DNA of 64,000 nucleotides, from positions 17,982 through 81,981 of the forward strand of contig NZ_LQPH01000156.1 in NCBI RefSeq assembly GCF_002102255.1. Reading direction: 5' to 3'. The position numbers and the translations under genes were made by a program. Below are positions 58,571 through 64,000 of this stretch, piece by piece. A model generated the notes under the pieces. That model saw nothing but the letters and a program-made list of their open reading frames with translations. It was not told the DNA's origin and did not search any database. Source of the DNA: Mycobacterium nebraskense. Lineage in GTDB: Bacteria; Actinomycetota; Actinomycetes; Mycobacteriales; Mycobacteriaceae. The stretch's first letter is position 1, and each line of letters starts with the position of its first letter.

Positions 58571-59658
58571 TCGTCTTCGACGAAGTCAGCAAGGTCTTCG
58601 CCGACGGGACCACCGCGGTGGACCGGCTGAGCCTGGCGATCCCGAAGGGGAAGTTGACCGTCTTCGTCGGTTCCTCGGGCAGCGGCAAGACCACGGCGCT
58701 ACGCATGGTCAATCGCATGATCGAGCCGACGTCCGGCACCATCACCGTCGACGGGGTGGACGTGTCCACCCTCGACCCGGTGCGACTGCGCCTCGGGATC
58801 GGCTACGTCATCCAGCATGCCGGCCTGATGCCGCACCTGCGGGTGATCGACAACGTCGCAACGGTTCCGGTGCTGAAAGGGCAGTCCCGTCGGGCGGCGC
58901 GCGCCGCCGCCTATGGGGTGCTCGAACGGGTTGGGTTGGACACCAAGCTCGCCACCCGCTACCCCGCGCAGCTGTCCGGCGGTGAGCAACAACGCGTCGG
59001 CGTGGCGCGCGCCCTGGCCGCCGACCCACCGATCTTGTTGATGGACGAACCGTTCTCGGCGGTCGACCCGGTGGTCCGCCTCGACCTGCAGAACGAAATC
59101 CTGCGTCTGCAAAGCGAATTGCACAAGACGATCGTCTTCGTCACCCACGACATCGACGAGGCGCTCAAACTCGCCGACCAGGTCGCGGTCTTCAGGGCCG
59201 GCTCGTTGCAGCAGTACGACGAGCCCGCGCGGCTGCTGTCGCGGCCGGCCAACGATTTCGTGGCGAGGTTCATCGGTCTGGGCCGCGGCTACCGATGGTT
59301 GCAGCTCATCGACGCGGCCGGCTTGCCGCTGCACGACGTGCGGCGCATCCCGGCGGACGCCCTCCCCGAGGCCGGCCCGGCGGACGGCTGGGCGGTGGTG
59401 GTGGACGGTGCGGGCGCGCCACTGGGCTGGATCGACACCGAAGGCCTGCGCCGGCATCGCGCCGGTGCGTCGTTGTCGGACAGCATGAGCGGCGTCGGCT
59501 CGTTGTTTCATCCCCGCGGGAATCTCAGCCAGGCGCTCGACGCGGCGCTGTCGTCGCCGTCGGGGGTGGGCGTCGCCGTCGACGACGGCGGCAGGGTCAT
59601 CGGCGGTGTGCTGGCCGGCGACGTGCTGGCCGCGGCGGAAGCCCGACGGCGGGAGTGA
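58567..59658 (+). CDS. proV: Osmolyte ABC transporter ATPase ProV
   Basis: A 363-aa ATPase. The Walker A is GSSGSGKTT, the Q-loop YVIQHAGLMPH, the signature LSGGEQQRVGVARAL and the Walker B ILLMDEPFSAVDP. A C-terminal region of about 110 residues resembles a degenerate CBS pair, which in OpuA/OpuC ATPases senses ionic strength. The ATG overlaps the proX stop. proW begins 3 bp after its end. Confidence 0.95.
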   Translation: MIVFDEVSKVFADGTTAVDRLSLAIPKGKLTVFVGSSGSGKTTALRMVNRMIEPTSGTITVDGVDVSTLDPVRLRLGIGYVIQHAGLMPHLRVIDNVATVPVLKGQSRRAARAAAYGVLERVGLDTKLATRYPAQLSGGEQQRVGVARALAADPPILLMDEPFSAVDPVVRLDLQNEILRLQSELHKTIVFVTHDIDEALKLADQVAVFRAGSLQQYDEPARLLSRPANDFVARFIGLGRGYRWLQLIDAAGLPLHDVRRIPADALPEAGPADGWAVVVDGAGAPLGWIDTEGLRRHRAGASLSDSMSGVGSLFHPRGNLSQALDAALSSPSGVGVAVDDGGRVIGGVLAGDVLAAAEARRRE

Positions 59659-59661
59659 CGG

Positions 59662-60348
59662 ATGCACTACCTGCTCACCCACCTCGACGACGCCTGGGCG
59701 CTGACCGTCGTCCATCTGCGGCTGTCGCTGGTGCCGGTGCTGATCGGGTTGGCGGTCGCCGTCCCGCTGGGCGCGGCGGTGCAACGCGCGCCGGTTGCCC
59801 GCCGGCTGACCACGGCGACCGCGAGCGTCGTGTTCACCATCCCGTCGCTGGCGCTGTTCGTCGTCCTACCGATGATCATCGGGACCCGCATCCTCGACGA
59901 GGCGAACGTCATGGTGGCGCTGACGGCTTACACCGCGGCGCTGCTGGTACGCGCGGTCCTCGAGGCGCTGGACGCGGTGTCGGCCCAGGTGCGCGACGCC
60001 GCCACCGCCGTCGGCTACCCGCCGATCACCCGCATACTGAAAGTCGAACTGCCGCTGTCCATTCCAGTGCTGGTGGCCGGGTTGCGGGTGGTGGTCGTCA
60101 CCAACATCGCGATGGTATCGGTGGGCTCGGTGATCGGGATCGGCGGCCTGGGCACCTGGTTCACCGAGGGCTACCAGACAAACAAGAGTGACCAGATCCT
60201 GGCCGGCATCATCGCGCTCTTCCTGCTGGCGATCGTCATCGACGCGCTGATCGTGGTGGGCGGCCGGCTCATCACGCCGTGGGAACGCACCGCGCGGGCG
60301 CCGCGCCGGCGGTCGGTGGTGGCCCCGATCGTGGGTGGCGCGCGATGA
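59662..60348 (+). CDS. proW: Osmolyte ABC transporter permease ProW
   Basis: A 228-aa permease with about five to six membrane helices. The inner-face EAA-type loop for ATPase contact lies around QVRDAATAVGYPPITRILKVELPLSIPV. It corresponds to Rv3757c. It pairs with ProZ to form the membrane channel and overlaps proZ by four bases (ATGA). Confidence 0.94.
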   Translation: MHYLLTHLDDAWALTVVHLRLSLVPVLIGLAVAVPLGAAVQRAPVARRLTTATASVVFTIPSLALFVVLPMIIGTRILDEANVMVALTAYTAALLVRAVLEALDAVSAQVRDAATAVGYPPITRILKVELPLSIPVLVAGLRVVVVTNIAMVSVGSVIGIGGLGTWFTEGYQTNKSDQILAGIIALFLLAIVIDALIVVGGRLITPWERTARAPRRRSVVAPIVGGAR

Positions 60349-61073
60349 ATTTTGTGCAGCGGGCCATCTCCTACCTGTTGACCGCCGACAACTGGACCGG
60401 GCCGGTCGGGCTCGCGGCGCGCGTCTTGGAGCATCTCGAGTACACCGCCGTCGCGGTGGGCGCCTCGGCCCTGATCGCCATCCCCGCCGGGCTCATCATC
60501 GGGCACACCGGCCGCGGCACGCTGCTGGTGGTGGGCGCGGTCAACGGGTTGCGCGCATTGCCGACGCTGGGCGTGCTGCTGCTCGGGACGCTGCTGTTCG
60601 GGCTGGGCATGGGGCCGCCGCTGGTCGCCCTGATGCTGCTGGGTGTCCCGGCGCTGCTGGCGGGCACCTACGCGGGAATCGCCAACGTCGAGCCGACCGT
60701 GGTGGACGCCGCCCGCGCGATGGGCATGACGGAGGCCCAGGTGCTGCGGGTGGAGGCGCGAAACGCGCTGCCGTTGATCCTGGGCGGGTTGCGCAGCGCG
60801 ACGCTGCAAGTGGTCGCCACCGCGACGGTGGCGGCATACGCCAGCCTGGGTGGGTTGGGCAGATACCTGATCGACGGCATCAAGGAGCGCGAGTTTCACC
60901 TTGCCCTGGTCGGCGCCTTGATGGTGGCTGCATTGGCGCTGGCGCTCGACGGGCTATTGGCGTTGACGGTGTGGGCGTCGGTGCCGGGCACCGGCCGGCC
61001 GCGCAGGGTGGTCGGCGGACGCGAGCACCGGGCAGGTACACCACGGTTCGCGGGCAGGATTTACGGTAGATGA
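60345..61073 (+). CDS. proZ: Osmolyte ABC transporter permease ProZ
   Basis: A 242-aa second permease of the system, with about six helices and the EAA-type loop DAARAMGMTEAQVLRVEARNALPL. It ends in a basic tail. It corresponds to Rv3756c. Its TGA is immediately followed by the GTG of the glycolipid-binding-domain protein, so that gene is probably co-transcribed. Confidence 0.94.
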   Translation: MNFVQRAISYLLTADNWTGPVGLAARVLEHLEYTAVAVGASALIAIPAGLIIGHTGRGTLLVVGAVNGLRALPTLGVLLLGTLLFGLGMGPPLVALMLLGVPALLAGTYAGIANVEPTVVDAARAMGMTEAQVLRVEARNALPLILGGLRSATLQVVATATVAAYASLGGLGRYLIDGIKEREFHLALVGALMVAALALALDGLLALTVWASVPGTGRPRRVVGGREHRAGTPRFAGRIYGR

Positions 61074-61673
61074 GTGAACGCAGATTCCTCTGATTCGACT
61101 CGGCGCGTGTGGCAGGCGATGCTCACCTGGCGTGCACAGGACGTATCGCGGATGGAATCGGTACGAATCCAGGTGTCCGGCAAGAGGATCAAGGCCAATG
61201 GCCGCATCGTCGCGGCCGCCACCGCTACCAACCCGGCGTTCGGCGCGTACTACGACCTGCAGACCGACGAGACCGGCGCCACCAAGCGGCTCGGGATGAC
61301 CGTCACGCTGGCCGAACGCGAACGCGTGGTGTCCATCGCCCGTGACGAAGAGAACATGTGGCTGGTCACCGACCATCAGGGCGAGCACCGCGCGGCGTAC
61401 AACGGCGCGCTCGACTGCGACGTGGTGTTCAGCCCCTTCTTCAACGCATTGCCCATCCGGCGGCTCGGCCTGCACGAGCGGGCGGACTCGGTCACGTTGC
61501 CGGTCGTCTACGTCAACCTGCCTGACATGTCCATCACCCCGGACCTCGTGAGCTACACCAGCTCGGGCGGCCTCGACGGCATCAAGCTGCGCTCGCCGGT
61601 CGCCGACACCATCGTCAGTGTCGACGAAGAGGGATTCATCGTCGACTATCCAGGGTTGGCAGAGCGGATCTGA
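61074..61673 (+). CDS. Putative glycolipid-binding domain protein (Rv3755c-like)
   Basis: A 199-aa cytoplasmic protein of the 'putative glycolipid-binding' beta-barrel family (PF06475-like), corresponding to Rv3755c. It has RRVWQAMLTWRAQDV, ESVRIQVSGKRIKANGRIV, DCDVVFSPFFNALPIRRLGL and VVYVNLPDMSITP. There is no signal peptide. The role in glycolipid handling is inferred from fold only. It starts directly after proZ and is convergent with tyrA, overlapping it by 38 bp at the 3' ends. Confidence 0.87.
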   Translation: MNADSSDSTRRVWQAMLTWRAQDVSRMESVRIQVSGKRIKANGRIVAAATATNPAFGAYYDLQTDETGATKRLGMTVTLAERERVVSIARDEENMWLVTDHQGEHRAAYNGALDCDVVFSPFFNALPIRRLGLHERADSVTLPVVYVNLPDMSITPDLVSYTSSGGLDGIKLRSPVADTIVSVDEEGFIVDYPGLAERI

Positions 61674-62607
61674 TCACTGCGCCCGCCCGGCCGCCGGCGG
61701 CCAATTCCTCGCGCCAGTTCTCGCCGCCGATGACGACGTGGAAGATGTCGGAACGCGGGAAGTTGTCGTAACGCGTGCGGGCGGCGTGGCCGGCCTCGAC
61801 GAGTTCGGCCACCGTATTGTTCGTGACCAGCGACTCGCGGGCTCGGCTCAGTAGCTCGATGACCCGGTCGGCCGCCGGCACCAGCTGGGAGGCGTTGCTC
61901 TCACACATCGCCCGCACCAGGTCCGGGGCGGTGGCCGCCACCCGCGTCCCGTCGCGGAACGATCCGGCGGCCAGCGCGAAGGCCAGCGGGACTTCCCCGG
62001 CGATGACCGCCAGCGCCTCGGCGAGCAGGTGCGGCAGGTGCGAGATGGCGGCCGCCGCGGCGTCGTGGTCGTCGGACTTGGCCGGCACCACCACCGCGCC
62101 GCAGTCCAGCGCCAGCGTCATCACCATCGACCACACCCGGGGGTCGACGTGGTCGTCCACGCTGACCACCCACGGCGCCCTGGTGAACAGGCCGGGGTGG
62201 CCGGCGGCCCAACCCGAATGGGCGGTGCCCGTCATCGGGTGGCCGCCGACGAAATGCTCCTGCAGACCGGCCGCGACGACTTCGTCGAGCACCGCCCGTT
62301 TGACGCTGGTGACGTCGGTCAACGGGCAGGCCGGGGCCAGTTCGCCGACATGGGCGAGCATGCCGGCCATTGCCGGCATGGGTACCGCAAGGACGATCAG
62401 TGCGCCGGTGTCGGCCGCGCGGGTCAGCGTTGCGGTCAGGTCGGTGGTCGCGTCGAAACCGTCGGCGGTGGCTCCCTGTGCGCCCTCCACCGACCGGTTG
62501 TAGCCGAAGACTTCCCGGCCTGCCGCAGTGGCGGCGCGCATTATCGAGCCCCCGATCAGCCCCAGCCCGAGCACGCATACCGGTGTTCCAGAAACAGGGC
62601 TAGCCAC
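61636..62607 (-). CDS. tyrA: Prephenate dehydrogenase TyrA
   Basis: NAD-dependent enzyme of tyrosine biosynthesis, 323 aa. The nucleotide motif is VLGLGLIGGSIM, and the active-site region has TDVTSVKRAVLD and FVGGHPMTGTAHSGWAAG with the conserved His. There is no ACT domain. It corresponds to Rv3754. GTG 62607 is used; an in-frame TTG at 62625 is the alternative, and neither has a good Shine-Dalgarno. It is divergent from the tadA-associated gene. Confidence 0.93.
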   Translation of the reverse strand: MASPVSGTPVCVLGLGLIGGSIMRAATAAGREVFGYNRSVEGAQGATADGFDATTDLTATLTRAADTGALIVLAVPMPAMAGMLAHVGELAPACPLTDVTSVKRAVLDEVVAAGLQEHFVGGHPMTGTAHSGWAAGHPGLFTRAPWVVSVDDHVDPRVWSMVMTLALDCGAVVVPAKSDDHDAAAAAISHLPHLLAEALAVIAGEVPLAFALAAGSFRDGTRVAATAPDLVRAMCESNASQLVPAADRVIELLSRARESLVTNNTVAELVEAGHAARTRYDNFPRSDIFHVVIGGENWREELAAGGRAGAVIRSALPTLDSRR

Positions 62608-62707
62608 AGACCAAGGTTGGCACAATCCGGCGGCGGCGGTGCGTCCGGCTGCCGGCGCGCCTCTGCGTTCGTGCGCGCTCCATCTGGTCAGGGTCCTGGT
62701 CAGCGAC

Positions 62708-62713
62708 TACCGT
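62708..62713 (+). promoter_or_regulatory. -10 box, leaderless tadA-partner gene
   Basis: TACCGT ends 8 nt before the ATG at 62722. Confidence 0.45.
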
Positions 62714-62721
62714 AAGCGCCC

Positions 62722-63243
62722 ATGGGAGCACAACGGGCCCCAGCCCAAGGCCTGTCCGCCGAACTGCCGGACGGTTTCGGCGTCGCGGTCGTGCGCGAAG
62801 AGGGCCAGTGGCGGTGTTCACCAATGGCCCGTAAATCACTGCTGAGCCTCAAGGCAGCCGAGACGGAACTGCGGGAATTGCGCAGCGCCGGCGCCGTGTT
62901 CGGGCTGCTCGACGTGGATGATGAGTTCTTCGTGATCGTGCGCCCCGCGCCGTCGGGGACCCGGCTGCTGCTGTCGGACGCCACCGCCGCGCTGGACTAC
63001 GACATCGCCGCCGAAGTGCTGGACAAGCTGGATGCCGACATCGACCCCGAGGACCTGGAGGATTCCGACCCGTTCGAGGAGGGCGACCTTGGTTTGCTGT
63101 CCGACATCGGGCTTCCCGAGGCGGTGCTGGGCGTCATCCTCGACGAGGCCGACCTGTACGCGGACGAGCAGCTCGGCCGCATCGCCCGGGAAATGGGCTT
63201 TGCCGACCAGCTGTCGGCCGTGATCGACCGCATCGGTCGGTGA
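62722..63243 (+). CDS. tRNA adenosine deaminase-associated protein (Rv3753c-like)
   Basis: A 173-aa acidic protein of the actinobacterial TIGR03941 family, found almost always next to tadA; function unproven. It has GFGVAVVREEGQWRCSPM, an acidic middle (DADIDPEDLEDSDPFEEGDLG) and a helical C-terminus. The stop was probably once directly coupled to the tadA start (GTGA); a short repeat element now separates them. Confidence 0.9.
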   Translation: MGAQRAPAQGLSAELPDGFGVAVVREEGQWRCSPMARKSLLSLKAAETELRELRSAGAVFGLLDVDDEFFVIVRPAPSGTRLLLSDATAALDYDIAAEVLDKLDADIDPEDLEDSDPFEEGDLGLLSDIGLPEAVLGVILDEADLYADEQLGRIAREMGFADQLSAVIDRIGR

Positions 63244-63325
63244 TCCCAAGCGCCGGCGGTGGGGGCACCCGCGCTTGCGGGGGACCGGGCGCTGCGGCTC
63301 GCCGCCATCAGGCTCGGTCGGTGAT
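63233..63325. repeat. Hairpin mini-element between 12-bp direct repeats
   Basis: TCGGTCGGTGAT occurs at 63233-63244 and again at 63314-63325, enclosing 69 bp. Inside is a copy of the GTGGGGGCACC...GCGGGGGAC hairpin repeat (63259-63286) also present in embC. Each direct repeat contains a GTGA, so the likely ancestral stop/start overlap has been duplicated. Confidence 0.7.
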
Positions 63326-63779
63326 ACCTGACGAAGACCTGATCCGTGCCGCGTTGTCGGTCGCCGCGACGGCGGGTCCCCGCGACGTGCCCATCGGCGC
63401 GGTGGTCGTCGGCGCCGATGGAACCGAACTGGCCCGCGCGGTCAATGCTCGGGAAGCCCTGGGGGATCCCACGGCGCACGCCGAGATCCTGGCGCTGCGC
63501 GCGGCGGCCGGTGCACTAGGCGACGGCTGGCGACTGGAGGGCGCCACACTGGCAGTCACGGTCGAACCGTGCACCATGTGCGCCGGCGCGCTGGTCTTGG
63601 CCCGCGTCGGCCGGCTGGTGTTCGGCGCGTGGGAACCCAAGACGGGAGCGGTCGGATCGCTGTGGGACGTGGTCCGCGATCGGCGGCTCAACCATCGGCC
63701 GGAAGTGCGCGGCGGCGTGCTCGCCCAAGAGTGCGCCGCGCCGCTGGAAGCGTTCTTCGCGCGCCAGCGATTGGGGTGA
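63321..63779 (+). CDS. tadA: tRNA-specific adenosine deaminase TadA
   Basis: Zinc deaminase of 152 aa that converts A34 to inosine in tRNA-Arg(ACG), which is encoded at 41028. The zinc and catalytic motifs are HAEI and PCTMCAGA. The GTG at 63321 (IPDEDLIRAAL) gives the family length; a GTG at 63240, overlapping the previous stop, is in frame but would add 27 residues of repeat-derived Gly/Ala/Arg sequence. The two GTGs lie in duplicated 12-bp contexts. Confidence 0.93.
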   Translation: MIPDEDLIRAALSVAATAGPRDVPIGAVVVGADGTELARAVNAREALGDPTAHAEILALRAAAGALGDGWRLEGATLAVTVEPCTMCAGALVLARVGRLVFGAWEPKTGAVGSLWDVVRDRRLNHRPEVRGGVLAQECAAPLEAFFARQRLG

Positions 63780-63808
63780 GGGGCCGAGGGTTGGGTAAGC
63801 TGCTCCGC

Positions 63809-63895
63809 GGTGGCGTGTCCGAGCGGCCTAAGGAGCACGCCTCGAAAGCGTGTGACGGCTAACACCGTCCGAGGGTTCAAATCCCTCCGCCACCG
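63809..63895 (+). tRNA. tRNA-Ser (anticodon CGA)
   Basis: An 87-nt class II tRNA with acceptor arms GGTGGCG/CGCCACC, anticodon stem CACGC/GCGTG around CTCGAAA (anticodon CGA), a long variable arm and the T-loop GTTCAAATC. Unlike the other tRNAs here, CCA is encoded (63896-63898). Confidence 0.97.
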
Positions 63896-64000
63896 CCAAC
63901 GCCATTAAGGCGCGTTCAGCAGATTAGACGGTATGACGAGGCTGGGGCCTCGCACACATGTGAACGTGGGTTGCCGACAGGGTGGTCCTGGCCGGTAGAG
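63896..64000. other. Intergenic region after tRNA-Ser(CGA)
   Basis: The last 105 bp hold the encoded CCA end and no recognisable gene or integrase start. No duplicate of the tRNA 3' end is seen within the window. Confidence 0.5.

Noticed and set aside
63240..63320. tadA starting at the GTG that overlaps the preceding stop
   Set aside because: The extra 27 residues come from the repeat insert and are not like the TadA family; the GTG at 63321 gives the family length.
63809..64000. Genomic island attachment site at tRNA-Ser(CGA)
   Set aside because: No duplicate of the tRNA 3' end, no integrase and no mobile genes are visible; the window ends too soon to test further.

Overview
The window is a high-GC actinobacterial chromosome segment from a Mycobacterium. 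Its gene content and order match the arabinogalactan/mycolate cell-wall region of M. tuberculosis (about Rv3800c down to Rv3752c), read in the opposite direction. Naming here rests on remembered M. tuberculosis family sequences, not on database searches. An alanine at the benzothiazinone-target position of DprE1, the lpqH/tcrXY block and several genes not known from this place in M. tuberculosis suggest a non-tuberculous slow grower of the M. avium complex type. No IS element, prophage or CRISPR array is visible, and no gene-free stretch exceeds 300 bp.

Layout. 1-6106: the 3' part of pks13 and accD4, the mycolic acid condensation enzymes. 6243-9543: fadE35, a GarA-like FHA protein, a small membrane protein and a secreted protein. 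9699-21137: embB, embA and embC, split by an ArsR/SRPBCC/maleylpyruvate-isomerase-like cassette between embC and embA. 21137-25654: aftA, dprE2, dprE1 and the GtrA-family gene, i.e. decaprenyl-phospho-arabinose synthesis and use. 25707-28267: a Gre-like RNA polymerase factor, a flotillin, an NfeD-like protein and a divergent pterin-synthase-fold protein. 28731-33829: the galactan export and priming genes wzm, glfT1, wzt, then the proteasome activator bpa and an Rv3779-type membrane protein.

33958-41100 carries metabolic genes (aminotransferase-like protein, quinone oxidoreductase, lipE, echA21, hisC2) and three tRNAs. 41285-45001 is accessory: a Thr-repeat membrane protein, a kinase-like protein, a methyltransferase, and two tiny membrane proteins behind a SigF-like promoter, closed by a 19-bp hairpin. 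45118-49873 holds tcrX-tcrY, lpqH and an alkylsulfatase. 49948-54658 is a five-gene catabolic operon (APH-type kinase, SDR, acyl-CoA dehydrogenase, TetR, quinone oxidoreductase) behind a perfect 17-bp palindrome. Its enzyme set resembles the 4-hydroxyacyl-CoA phosphorylation route of the Pseudomonas levulinate pathway and of mammalian ACAD10/11. 54715-64000 holds a methyltransferase, a phosphatase, the APH-fold fadE36, the proXVWZ osmolyte transporter, tyrA, tadA with its partner, and tRNA-Ser(CGA).

Two themes cut across the window. First, a TANNNT-like -10 box lies 6-8 nt before at least 16 start codons that lack a Shine-Dalgarno sequence, the signature of leaderless transcription. Second, a short GC-rich hairpin repeat occurs once in frame inside embC and once, between 12-bp direct repeats, in front of tadA.
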